Assembly (NCBI GenBank): GCA_964621165.1
Contig: CAZULC010000002.1
Coordinates: 186,001-250,000, forward strand
DNA: 64,000 nucleotides
From: UMGS1696 sp964621165
GTDB lineage: Bacteria; Bacillota; Clostridia; Oscillospirales; CAG-272
Reading direction: 5' to 3'
The position numbers were made by a program, and so were the translations under genes. Under the pieces are notes generated by a model. The model saw nothing but the letters and a program-made list of their open reading frames with translations. It had not been told where the DNA came from and ran no database searches. Every line of letters begins with the position of its first letter. Within the stretch, counting starts at the first letter, position 1. This document shows positions 33,772 to 42,418 of this stretch, piece after piece.

Positions 33772-35466
33772 TTATCTCTTCTTGCTTACAGCGTAGCCTG
33801 CGAGGGAAACAACTGCGCATACGATTCCGGCAACGGTGAGGTCAAAGGTCTGCGGAGCCGTGGGTGCAGCGGTTGCAGTCGGAGTCTCAGAAACTGCGGG
33901 AACTGTTTCAGCTTCAGCAGGAGTGCAGAGCTGGATTTCCGACATTTGAAAAACGCCGGATGTTCCGCCTTCTGACTGGAACTTTACGTACTGTACGCCG
34001 TCTACAGGTTCAGTCTCAGCGCCGTAGTATTTGAAGTTTGCGTCCTCGAAGAAGGATGCGTCGCCGTATGCTATCTGGGTCCAGTTTTCGCCGTCAGCGG
34101 AGACGAATAGACCCCATTCCTGAGCGTTTCTGCCGGGGTTCTCAGCGTTGTCGTTGGCCGTCGCCATAACGAAGCCTGATACGGTCGCGGGGGATGACAG
34201 CTTTGCTATGGAGATTGTGGGATAGTAGTTTGTGCAGAACTTTGTTGCAGTGTCACCGTCCCAGAGCTGTTCGGGTCCTTCGCCGTCGAAGCTTGATGTT
34301 CCTTCAACAAACGTGTACTCGCTGGAGGGGATAATTGTGCCGACTGTTGCGTCTGCTGCCGTGTCAAAACCGCCGTTGCTTGCCACCTTAACGGAGACGT
34401 CGTAATCGATGTGGGGAATAGTCACGGCTGCCGGAGTTTCGGTGGGTGTTTCAGCTGGTGTCTCAGCGGTAGTTTCAGATGTGCCTGTGCCGGAGAGGAG
34501 GGAAAGGCTTGTGTCGGGAATGTATCCGTCCATCACTCTGATTTCGGAAATTGTACCACAGAACAAACGACGGATCAAACCCTCAGGATAGTCTTCGTTC
34601 ATTGTGTCGACACCCGCGTGACCTGTTCCGGATTTGCGTCCTACGCCGACTTCCCAGCGGTATGAGGAATCCGTAACCATGATTCCAGGAGCGGATTCGG
34701 CAATCATCTCAACAGGTTCGCCGTTCACGTAAATTTCGGTAAGTCCGTCGCCGTCGGAAGTTACCATGAAGTGAATCCACTCGTCGGACATGATCATGCC
34801 GTTCTGGGTTTCGAGGTTGGTCTTTGCGCCGTCCGGGGATAGCTTGACATACTGGAGCCCGATGGAGCCATCAGCCAGTGTTGTACCGCCGCCGATTTCC
34901 GTGAGAGCCATGGAGAATGGAGGCTCGTTAGCGGACTCGTTTACTCCCTGACGTGAGAAGATACCGCAGTAACGGTTGTAGTCGTTGTTTAGCTCGGGCG
35001 AGATTTTGAAGATAACCTCAACCGTAAAGCCGCCCGCGAAGTCCATTGAGTTGATGGGAGCGTTTTCCACGGTCTCAAGGTACTTGCCGGATGTGTAGCC
35101 ACCCGTCCAGCTTGTTTGTTCGCTGGAGTAGGTGTCAACTGAGGCCGCGTTGTCCTTGGTGTTATTAAATGTGAGTGCGGAGGATGAAGCCGCGCCTTCG
35201 ATTGTGCATCCATCGCCCCATTCAAAGATGTAAAGGTCATCGCCTTTGCCTACGTAAGCCGTGACAAGGTCGTTTCCGTTGCCGGAGATGTCGGTGAAGG
35301 TCAGGTCATCTTCCATGATGTTGCCGGAGACATAGGCCGGATCATTCTGCAGTTTCCAGTGAGCCACGGTTTTTGGAACGTCGTCAGCCTTGGCCGTCAG
35401 TACCATTGATGACAATACAACGGACAGTACCATTAAGGCGGATGCTGTTCTTTTGAGCATTTTCAT
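33772..35466 (-). CDS. Secreted LamG-like and F5/8 type C (discoidin) protein with C-terminal anchor
   Basis: A 564-residue exported protein: a signal peptide (about 1-27), a LamG/concanavalin-like jelly roll (about 30-310: FAGGFTVEVIFKISPE, WIHFMVTSDGDGLTEIYVNG), a Thr/Pro/Glu linker, then an F5/8C-type carbohydrate-binding fold (about 360-520: LWDGDTATKFCTNY, WGLFVSADGENW). It ends in PQTFD, a hydrophobic helix and SKKR. That tail looks like a sortase-type or related cell-wall sorting signal. No catalytic domain is seen, so an adhesive or glycan-binding role is likely. AAGGAG precedes the ATG. Confidence 0.82.
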   Translation of the reverse strand: MKMLKRTASALMVLSVVLSSMVLTAKADDVPKTVAHWKLQNDPAYVSGNIMEDDLTFTDISGNGNDLVTAYVGKGDDLYIFEWGDGCTIEGAASSSALTFNNTKDNAASVDTYSSEQTSWTGGYTSGKYLETVENAPINSMDFAGGFTVEVIFKISPELNNDYNRYCGIFSRQGVNESANEPPFSMALTEIGGGTTLADGSIGLQYVKLSPDGAKTNLETQNGMIMSDEWIHFMVTSDGDGLTEIYVNGEPVEMIAESAPGIMVTDSSYRWEVGVGRKSGTGHAGVDTMNEDYPEGLIRRLFCGTISEIRVMDGYIPDTSLSLLSGTGTSETTAETPAETPTETPAAVTIPHIDYDVSVKVASNGGFDTAADATVGTIIPSSEYTFVEGTSSFDGEGPEQLWDGDTATKFCTNYYPTISIAKLSSPATVSGFVMATANDNAENPGRNAQEWGLFVSADGENWTQIAYGDASFFEDANFKYYGAETEPVDGVQYVKFQSEGGTSGVFQMSEIQLCTPAEAETVPAVSETPTATAAPTAPQTFDLTVAGIVCAVVSLAGYAVSKKR

Positions 35467-35632
35467 AATTTTTCTCCTTAAATGAATTTATGTTTACACT
35501 TTCATCATATCATATCTGCCGGAAAATGTCAAGCAAAATCTGCGTTAATTTTAAATAAAATTGAAATATAATCATAAAAAAATCGAAGTCACGCACAAAA
35601 ATTACGGACTTCGATAAAAATTATTTATCAAT

Positions 35633-38600
35633 TTATACAGAATTGGCCTTTGCGTATTCAGCCTGACGTGCAAACCAGTCCAAAATACCGCGGGTTACGC
35701 CGTCAGCGGCTTTGGAAATACCGTCCTCGGACAAAAGCTGTTCGTACTCCTCTACTGATGTAATAAAGCCAACCTCGATCAGCGCCTGAGGAAACTTTGG
35801 GTTGCGGCACATTGCCAGCGCCTGATACTGCGCACCCCTGTACAGCCGGCCGAGGGATTCAGCCACAGCCTTTCCAACACAGTCCGAGAGCATAAGCCCG
35901 CCATCCATGCACCAAAGAGCGAGAGTTCCGCGGACCCGGGTGACGTCGGTTGAGTACCCCATGGAATTCTGGTGGAGTGACACGCACAAATCCGGCTCTT
36001 TTTCCTCAAGGTAGTCCATGCGCCAGTACAAATCCGCCGTTATGTCCTCTTCACGGGTGAGATTTACGTTTGCACCCAGCTCCCTCAGCTTTTCAGCCGC
36101 CGCGAGAGTCAGTTTCAGGTTCAGATCCTTCTCGTGAAGCGGAGATGTGCCAGAATCCACGGAAATCGCGCCTGCCGCACCTATGTCATCCCCGCCGTGA
36201 CCCGCGTCAAGAACAATGTCCACTCCCTCGAGGGGCTTCTCTTTTTCGAGGTCTATCACCATGGGATTGCGCATAGTCACCACAACCGCGCCGTCGGTGT
36301 AGTATAAATCGAAGCCGTAGAAATTCTCGACGGCGTACAGCTCAAAGGAATACCGCACCCTGTCGTCGAGCCGCACAACCTCGCAGGACTTCACCAGCGG
36401 ATTTTCGCCGATTTCTGGAACGGGAGCGGATTCAGAGTCGATTTCGTAAAAGGTCACTACAAAGCGGCCGTTTTCGTCAATGCACCCGTTGTAAGCCGGC
36501 TTGGAGTCGGAAGCGAGAGCGAATTCGGTGTTCTTTCCCGCGTTTGTCACCTTGGCTGAGAAAAAGCTGCCCGCACCAACGCCGGATTTTGTCCCGATGA
36601 CTTCAACGTCAGCCTCGGAAATGTACCCGCCCATTCTCAGGTGGTAGAACCCGTTTGCCTTGGATATTGCGTACTCCGTCATGCCCGAGGACTGAACCGT
36701 GTAGTCGTTGTAGTAGGAACTGTACTCCGTGATTTTCAGGTTGGTGTAGTTCTCCCGTGCCTTCACTTCGATGAAAGCGTCCTTGCCCATAGCCTGAACC
36801 GACGCGCCGTCAACCGCAACCTTGCCGTCTTTGTGGGTCAGGGTGAACTTCATCTGCCCGCAGTCCGTTATTTTGCCGTACCCCACCGAGGGAAGGTCAG
36901 CGTAGCCGGAGTAGGTCGTGCCGGTGTAGCCTTCTTTTGCCCGGGAGTCGGGTTTTGTTTCCTCGAGGACGGTAACAACGCCGCCGATGTTTACTTCAAC
37001 CCTGCCGTCAGCCGGAGCCGTGCAAGAGACGTATACCTTGCCCTCCCGTGTGGCGACGTCTTTGGCCGGATAGGTGTTCACCACGGAAAGATGATCCAGC
37101 GACAGCGGCTCAGGCTTTGTCTCAGTCGTGGGTTCGGTCAGCGTGTCCGGTTTGTAGATCAGCTTGTACTCGAGAAGCTCGCCGTTTTCTTCAAAGAGGA
37201 ACGTGTTTTCACCTTCTTTAAGCTCCACATAGAGATTGAAGCAGCCGCTTTTTGTCCGCCCAACCTTTTTGCCGTCAATTGTAAGGGTGTAGAACGGATC
37301 GGAGGAGCCGAGAATGTATGTGTTCGGTGTGTTCATCACGCTGCCGTTTGCCGGAGTGGACACACTGATCGGCTGGGAATTCGACTGTATTTCCGTGTAG
37401 ATTATGTCGTCTTCGTAGATTTTTTTCAGCTCGTCCGCGATTCCGTTGATGTTCCGGTTGATTTCGTCGTAGCCGTAGCACACGCTTCCGTGGTAGTACT
37501 TTTCGCTTCGTGCAAAGCTGATCTGTTCGCTGATTTCACCGGAGGGAGAGTCCCATTCGCCGTCCTCGTATCTGTATGAAGCATGGGAAATGTACAGCTT
37601 CACGCCGCTTCCCTCGAGAGCCGTGTTCCACCACCTTGTGAGAATGTCGAAGGGGCAGGAGCTGTCCGTGAACCTCCAGTAAATCTGCGGACAAATGTAG
37701 TCTATATAACCTCCACTGATCCATGCCAGAGCGTCGCAGTAGAGTGAATTGTAGCCCTCGAAGCCGTCAGTTCTGCTTCCGCCGTTTTCGCCGTCGTCGT
37801 TCTGCCAGATTGCAAATGGGGACACGCCGAACACGCAGTCCGGATCAGTTTCGTGAACAGTTTCGTAAACCGACTTAATAATCCTGTTGATGTTGTCCCG
37901 CCGCCAGTCAGCCTTGCTGTCGAATCCCGCGCCGTATTTTTCAAACTCCGCGTTGTCGTCGAAGTCCACCAAAGCACCGTCCTCGCCGTAAGCCGGATAC
38001 GGATAGAAGTAATCGTCAAAGACAATGCCATCCACGTCGTAATTACTGACAATCTCGCGCACGCCGTCCGACACAAGCTGGCCAACCTCGGGAATGCCAG
38101 CGTTCAGGTACAGTTTTCCGTCGGCGTAAGCCTTGACCCATTCCGGATGTGCCTTGGCGGGGCTTTTGTCGTCGAGAGTGGACATATCGGTTGTGTTTAT
38201 TGTAACCCGAAGGGGATTGACCCACGCGTGAACAAAGATGTTTTTCTCGTGAGCTTTGGTCACTATGTACTCGAGGGGGTCAAAGACAAGCTTTCCTTCG
38301 CTGGAAATAAACTTTGACACCGGAAAAATATCGCTTTTGTACAACGCGTCGCATGACGGCCGGACCTGGAAGAAGACTGTGTTCAGCCCGGTTTTTTCGC
38401 AGGTATCGAGAATCGCGTCAATCTCAGCTTTCAGCTCGTCGGCGGTCAGATCAGCCTGGGAAGGGTAGTCGATATTGTAAACCGAAGCAATCCAGACTCC
38501 TCTGACCTCGCTGTCCGGGTCGATTATATGTCTCAGGGCTTCTGACGGACGGTCCTTTTCAAGAGGCTCGGCTGAGCTGACAAAGTCGCTCTCAAAGCAC

Positions 38601-38659
38601 GATGACAGAAGAGCCGTCATAACAAACACCACAAAGAGCAGGCGAAATAATTTATTCAT
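35633..38659 (-). CDS. Lipoprotein fusing a GHL10 glycoside-hydrolase-like domain to N-acetylmuramoyl-L-alanine amidase
   Basis: A 1008-residue lipoprotein (lipobox ALLSSC). Residues about 35-400 are a GHL10/DUF187 TIM barrel (EVRGVWIASVYNIDYPS, VFFQVRPSCDALYKSD, NIFVHAWVNPLRV). The middle is beta-rich. The last ~190 residues are Amidase_3 with the zinc and catalytic residues intact (LDAGHGGDD, HEKDLNL, SLHQNS, ALIEVGF). The two parts could cleave glycan and stem peptide of peptidoglycan in one protein. The correct start is ATG 38657-38659 after GAAAGGA, not the TTG 27 bases upstream. Confidence 0.9.
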   Translation of the reverse strand: MNKLFRLLFVVFVMTALLSSCFESDFVSSAEPLEKDRPSEALRHIIDPDSEVRGVWIASVYNIDYPSQADLTADELKAEIDAILDTCEKTGLNTVFFQVRPSCDALYKSDIFPVSKFISSEGKLVFDPLEYIVTKAHEKNIFVHAWVNPLRVTINTTDMSTLDDKSPAKAHPEWVKAYADGKLYLNAGIPEVGQLVSDGVREIVSNYDVDGIVFDDYFYPYPAYGEDGALVDFDDNAEFEKYGAGFDSKADWRRDNINRIIKSVYETVHETDPDCVFGVSPFAIWQNDDGENGGSRTDGFEGYNSLYCDALAWISGGYIDYICPQIYWRFTDSSCPFDILTRWWNTALEGSGVKLYISHASYRYEDGEWDSPSGEISEQISFARSEKYYHGSVCYGYDEINRNINGIADELKKIYEDDIIYTEIQSNSQPISVSTPANGSVMNTPNTYILGSSDPFYTLTIDGKKVGRTKSGCFNLYVELKEGENTFLFEENGELLEYKLIYKPDTLTEPTTETKPEPLSLDHLSVVNTYPAKDVATREGKVYVSCTAPADGRVEVNIGGVVTVLEETKPDSRAKEGYTGTTYSGYADLPSVGYGKITDCGQMKFTLTHKDGKVAVDGASVQAMGKDAFIEVKARENYTNLKITEYSSYYNDYTVQSSGMTEYAISKANGFYHLRMGGYISEADVEVIGTKSGVGAGSFFSAKVTNAGKNTEFALASDSKPAYNGCIDENGRFVVTFYEIDSESAPVPEIGENPLVKSCEVVRLDDRVRYSFELYAVENFYGFDLYYTDGAVVVTMRNPMVIDLEKEKPLEGVDIVLDAGHGGDDIGAAGAISVDSGTSPLHEKDLNLKLTLAAAEKLRELGANVNLTREEDITADLYWRMDYLEEKEPDLCVSLHQNSMGYSTDVTRVRGTLALWCMDGGLMLSDCVGKAVAESLGRLYRGAQYQALAMCRNPKFPQALIEVGFITSVEEYEQLLSEDGISKAADGVTRGILDWFARQAEYAKANSV

Positions 38660-38772
38660 TTTTATTCCTTTCGCAGAATACGACAATTATCTACTTTCAT
38701 TTTACCATATCGCGTCAATTAAATCAAGAGGTAGATTAAGGAATTGCTTTATCCACTTGTAAACTATGTATG

Positions 38773-38796
38773 AAAAAAACGGAAGGATCACTTCCG
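38773..38796 (-). terminator. Terminator after the M23 peptidase gene
   Basis: CGGAAG and CTTCCG form a 6-bp stem with a 5-base loop. On the minus strand it is followed by T7. Confidence 0.8.
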
Positions 38797-38857
38797 CTTT
38801 GATTATATGAAGCCTTTTGGCCGGACAGCACCGGTTTTTCATGTCACACTATGGATG

Positions 38858-39679
38858 TCAGTCCTCAACCATGTCGCGGGCGTAGCTCACCTTGAAGTAG
38901 CACGCCGGATTTTCGTACTCCCCGTTGACGAGAAGTTCAAAGTGAACGTGGTTTTCCTCCGCGCTTTCGATGAGTGCGGTGTCACCGGCTGAGCCAATCA
39001 CATCCCCACATGCGACATAGTCACCAACCGAGTGGATGTCCATGCTCTCGTTTGACAGACCTTTGTATTTTGTCACAGCGCCGCCGCCGTGCTTCACTGA
39101 AACGCAGACTCCCATCATGGGGTCATCGACGATTTCGCAGATTTCGCCCTCAGCCGCCGAGAAAACCGGAGTACCCACGGATGCCGCGAAGTCAAGTCCG
39201 TTGTGGACCCTGTAGTCGTTCATGGTATAAGAGAACACCGGCACGCTGTCGGAATAGTCCTTGAGGACAAGGGAATTGCTGACCGGAGACGCGAATGTGG
39301 GCAGGGGATTATTTTCGATGGCCGCAGCCTCAGCGTCGACTATTTCTCCTTCATTTTCGGGTTCCGCGCTTGTTTTTTCGGCTTTGTTGTCCGTCTCTGA
39401 CTTGAGTCCGTCGTCTTTTCCGCCGATTTTTTCAGTCAATGTTTCGCTTTCGGGTTTGTCCGTTTGTGTTTCGCTGTCCGTGACTTTGGCAGCGGTTTTG
39501 CCGGAGTCCTTCTCCGGAAGAGTTGTGCTGTCCTCTACTTTTGTCTCTTCCGGAAGCTTTTCTTTCTTGCTCCTGTTGGCGCTTCCCGTTACCGCGATGA
39601 GTATGGCGGTGCAGGAGAGGATTACAATAAGTGTGGCGAGCAGGATTCGGTTTTGTTTTTTAGCTGAAATATTAGCCAT
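38858..39679 (-). CDS. M23-family (LytM/SpoIIQ-like) metallopeptidase, membrane-anchored
   Basis: 273 residues: one N-terminal membrane helix (ILLATLIVILSCTAILIAV), a long Ser/Thr/Glu/Lys-rich linker and a C-terminal LytM domain. The zinc ligands are intact (HNGLDFAAS, then HVHFEL). The layout matches SpoIIQ, which in Clostridia keeps its active site, but vegetative wall peptidases look alike, so the sporulation role is only a suggestion. AAAGGA precedes the ATG. Confidence 0.82.
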   Translation of the reverse strand: MANISAKKQNRILLATLIVILSCTAILIAVTGSANRSKKEKLPEETKVEDSTTLPEKDSGKTAAKVTDSETQTDKPESETLTEKIGGKDDGLKSETDNKAEKTSAEPENEGEIVDAEAAAIENNPLPTFASPVSNSLVLKDYSDSVPVFSYTMNDYRVHNGLDFAASVGTPVFSAAEGEICEIVDDPMMGVCVSVKHGGGAVTKYKGLSNESMDIHSVGDYVACGDVIGSAGDTALIESAEENHVHFELLVNGEYENPACYFKVSYARDMVED

Positions 39680-39805
39680 GGCTTATTCCTTTCGATTACT
39701 TTGATGTTTTGGTCTCGTGATTATTCTTGCCAAAAAGTCAAGGGTTATACATGGGAGTAAAACATTTAATGGTGCAAGAAAAATATTTTTTCCTTCCCAG
39801 CACTA

Positions 39806-39834
39806 TTGACAAAGCCGGATTTTAGCTATATAAT
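39806..39834 (+). promoter_or_regulatory. Promoter of bioY
   Basis: TTGACA (39806-39811), exactly 17 bases, TATAAT (39829-39834): full consensus. I see no clear BirA operator. Confidence 0.85.
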
Positions 39835-39870
39835 ATTATAGGAAATTTTTGATACGAAGGTTATGGAATA

Positions 39871-40461
39871 ATGAAACAGATTCAAGGCAAAAGACTTCGC
39901 TTTTTTACAAAGTGTGCGGTATTTACGGCGCTTCTCGCTGTGATTGCACCTTTCAGCATAAACATAGGGCCGGTTCCGATATCTCTCGCCACATTTGCCA
40001 TATATCTTGCCTCAGCCGTTCTTGGATGTGAGGGCGGAGTATTTTCGGTTATCGCGTATCTGCTCCTCGGCGCTGTTGGAATTCCGGTATTTTCCGGCTT
40101 TTCCGGCGGACTCCAGAAGCTGATCGGCCCCACTGGCGGTTATCTCATAGGTTACATTTTCCTCGCGCTTACTGTAGGCTTCATTTCCGACAGGCTGAGC
40201 GGCGCGGCATTCAAAGAAGGATGGAAGAAGAAGCTGCGTCCGGTGTTCAACGTTTTGGGAATGGTTATAGGAACAGCGGTGTTATACGCGTTCGGGACGG
40301 CGTGGTTTATGTTCATAACAGGCAACTCCCTTGGGTCGAGCATGACCATGTGTGTGATTCCGTTCCTTGCGGGTGACACGGTGAAGATAATAGCGGCGGC
40401 GGCAGTCTGTGAATTTCTACGTGCGGCGATACCGGGTATAATAAACAAAGAGAACAGCTAA
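39871..40461 (+). CDS. bioY: Biotin transporter S-component BioY
   Basis: A 196-residue, six-helix ECF transporter subunit that binds biotin. PFSINIGPVPISLATFAIYL, LLGAVGIPVFSGFSGGLQKL and GPTGGYLIGY are family signatures. No ECF ATPase or T component is nearby, so it must use a shared energising module or act alone. No biotin synthesis genes are seen in the window. Confidence 0.95.
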   Translation: MKQIQGKRLRFFTKCAVFTALLAVIAPFSINIGPVPISLATFAIYLASAVLGCEGGVFSVIAYLLLGAVGIPVFSGFSGGLQKLIGPTGGYLIGYIFLALTVGFISDRLSGAAFKEGWKKKLRPVFNVLGMVIGTAVLYAFGTAWFMFITGNSLGSSMTMCVIPFLAGDTVKIIAAAAVCEFLRAAIPGIINKENS

Positions 40462-40545
40462 GGCACTACAAAAACGAGCGAAAAATTTGCCAAAAATGAG
40501 CGCGATAAATTTTACGTCTTCGTCATTATGTAGATTTTTGCCGCA

Positions 40546-40590
40546 AAAGCTCGTTTGTGCAATTTTTGATGTGCAAAACGGGCTTCTTTA
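40546..40590 (+). terminator. Terminator after bioY
   Basis: AAGCTCGTTT pairs with AAACGGGCTT around a short AT-rich loop, followed by TCTTTAT. The -35 of a candidate purine-operon promoter lies inside it. Confidence 0.6.
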
Positions 40591-40599
40591 TGTTATAAT
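40571..40599 (+). promoter_or_regulatory. Candidate promoter for the pur block
   Basis: GTGCAA (40571-40576), 17 bases, TATAAT (40594-40599), giving a leader of about 325 bases before purB. Confidence 0.45.
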
Positions 40600-40601
40600 A
40601 T

Positions 40602-40704
40602 AGCGGGGAAGCCCCCGCGGGCTATCTCGGCTTTAGTTCATTTGAAATCGTAAGCAATCCCACGACCATGTTATTTGTGCAGTGCTGATTTGGGATGAAA
40701 TTGT
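40602..40704 (+). repeat. Dispersed intergenic repeat, copy B
   Basis: It starts with a GCGGGG-AAG-CCCCGC hairpin, then TCGGCTTTAGTTCATTTGAA, CAATCCCACGACCATGTTAT and CTGATTTGGGATGAAATTGT. It shares ordered blocks with copies A, C, D and E. Confidence 0.6.
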
Positions 40705-40855
40705 GTTGGAGAAGCTCACAGGCAGTCACGGCATTCTTTCAGCTGAGACCGCAAAAGCACCTACGACAATATTGTTTATGCGAGTCTTATTTGGAATGAA
40801 GTTGTGCTGTGAAGCTTCCACGGCAGTTTTATCAGTGCGGATTTGGTTTTCCTGC
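40705..40855 (+). repeat. Dispersed intergenic repeat, copy C and a partial third unit
   Basis: TTGGAGAAGCTCACAGGCAG, TCACGGCATTCTTTCAGCTG, ACCTACGACAATATTG and TTATTTGGAATGAAGTTGTG follow copy B in tandem at a spacing of about 105 bases. A truncated third unit (GAAGCTTCCACGGCAG, then CAGTGCGGATTTGG) follows. With copy B these fill most of the 468-base gap between bioY and purB. Confidence 0.6.
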
Positions 40856-40929
40856 GCAATTTTCTACATTACATAATATAGCGTGCTAACATCATTACAT
40901 AAATTAAAGTAAACTTGAAAGGAACGGTT

Positions 40930-42360
40930 ATGACGGACGTGTACGAGAATCCGCTGTGTACGAGATACGCAAGTGCGGAGATGAAAAAGATTTTTTCGGC
41001 TGACACGAAGTTTTCCACGTGGCGCAAGCTGTGGGTGGCTCTTGCCGAGGCTGAAAAGGAGCTTGGAATCAACATAACGGACGAGCAGATTGAGGAGCTG
41101 AGAGCCAACATCTACAACATTGACTACGAAAAGGCGAAGGCATACGAGAGTGAGGTCCGTCACGACGTCATGGCTCACGTAAAGACCTACGGCGACTGCT
41201 GTCCCAAGGCTGCGGGAATCATCCACCTCGGAGCAACCTCCTGCTACGTCGGTGACAACACGGACATCATCGTCATGAGAGCGGGACTGGAGCAGATTCG
41301 CCGAATGCTTGTGACCTGCATTAAGGCGGTTGCGGATTTTGCTGAAAAGTACAAGTCCCTGCCCACCCTTGCATACACCCATTTTCAGGCGGCTCAGCCT
41401 ACGACCATGGGCAAGCGTGCTACTTTGTGGTGCCAGGATTTGATTTCCGACCTCGACCGGCTTGATTTTACACTGTCCCGTCTGAAGCTGCTTGGCTGCA
41501 AGGGAACCACGGGAACCGGCGCGTCATTCCTCGAGCTGTTTGGCGGTGACTACGAAAAGGTCAAGCTGCTGGATAAAAAAATTGCCGAGAAGATGGGCTT
41601 TGACTCCTGCTACGCCGTATCGGGTCAGACTTATTCGAGAAAGGTTGACTTTGAGGTGGTGTCGGTGCTGTCCGGCATTGCCCAGAGCGCGGCGAAGTTC
41701 TCAAATGACACACGGCTTCTCTCACATTTAAAAGAATTTGACGAGCCATTTGAGGACAAGCAGATTGGTTCCTCAGCCATGGCGTATAAGCGCAACCCCA
41801 TGAGAAGCGAGAGAATCGCGTCCCTGTCACGGTACGTTATGGCGGACATAATCAACCCGTCCATTACCGCGGCGACACAGTGGTTTGAGAGAACCCTCGA
41901 CGACTCCGCGAACAAGAGAATCTCCATCCCCGAAGCGTTCCTCGCGGTTGACGCAATCCTCGCGCTGTACATCAACGTTGTGTCAAACGGCACGGTGTAC
42001 CCGAAGGTTGTGGCAAAGCACCTGAACGAAGAGCTTCCTTTCATGGCAACGGAGAACATCCTCATGTACTGCACCAAAAAAGGCGGCGACAGACAAAAGC
42101 TCCACGAGGCAATCCGCGAGCATTCAGTGGCCTGCGCTAAGGAAATAAAGCTTAACGGAGCGGAAAACGACTTAATTTCCCGTATTCTGGCTGACGAACG
42201 ATTCGGTCTTACCCCTGAGGAGATGAGCGAGCTTGTAGACCCGTCCACCTTTACGGGATGCGCGAAGATGCAGACTGAGGAATATCTCGAAAACGAGGTC
42301 AAGCCGGTTCTGGAAAAGTACAGGGATCTCGGTTCCGCTGACGTAAAAATCACGGTATAA
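40930..42360 (+). CDS. purB: Adenylosuccinate lyase
   Basis: Catalyses two fumarate-releasing steps of purine synthesis (SAICAR to AICAR, and adenylosuccinate to AMP). The family signature GSSAMAYKRNPMRSE, the catalytic TSCYVGDNTD and LPTLAYTHFQAAQPTT are present. It is 476 residues. ATG 40930 is preferred over TTG 40915 because AAAGGA lies just upstream. It is first in purB-purA-purC-purF. Confidence 0.96.
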   Translation: MTDVYENPLCTRYASAEMKKIFSADTKFSTWRKLWVALAEAEKELGINITDEQIEELRANIYNIDYEKAKAYESEVRHDVMAHVKTYGDCCPKAAGIIHLGATSCYVGDNTDIIVMRAGLEQIRRMLVTCIKAVADFAEKYKSLPTLAYTHFQAAQPTTMGKRATLWCQDLISDLDRLDFTLSRLKLLGCKGTTGTGASFLELFGGDYEKVKLLDKKIAEKMGFDSCYAVSGQTYSRKVDFEVVSVLSGIAQSAAKFSNDTRLLSHLKEFDEPFEDKQIGSSAMAYKRNPMRSERIASLSRYVMADIINPSITAATQWFERTLDDSANKRISIPEAFLAVDAILALYINVVSNGTVYPKVVAKHLNEELPFMATENILMYCTKKGGDRQKLHEAIREHSVACAKEIKLNGAENDLISRILADERFGLTPEEMSELVDPSTFTGCAKMQTEEYLENEVKPVLEKYRDLGSADVKITV

Positions 42361-42418
42361 CCAAGCTGTAAGCAATATAGATTAACATATAAGTATCATT
42401 ATATTGGAGGAAAATAGT

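Noticed and set aside
39806..39870. BirA operator before bioY
   Set aside because: No TTGTTAAC-type dyad is present, only a consensus promoter.
40682..40876. 64-codon open frame upstream of purB
   Set aside because: It lies entirely in the degenerate tandem repeats B and C and has no RBS or conserved character.
40600..40930. Purine riboswitch in the pur leader
   Set aside because: The conserved core (TATA-anchored stem with paired loops) is not visible. Repeats explain the sequence.
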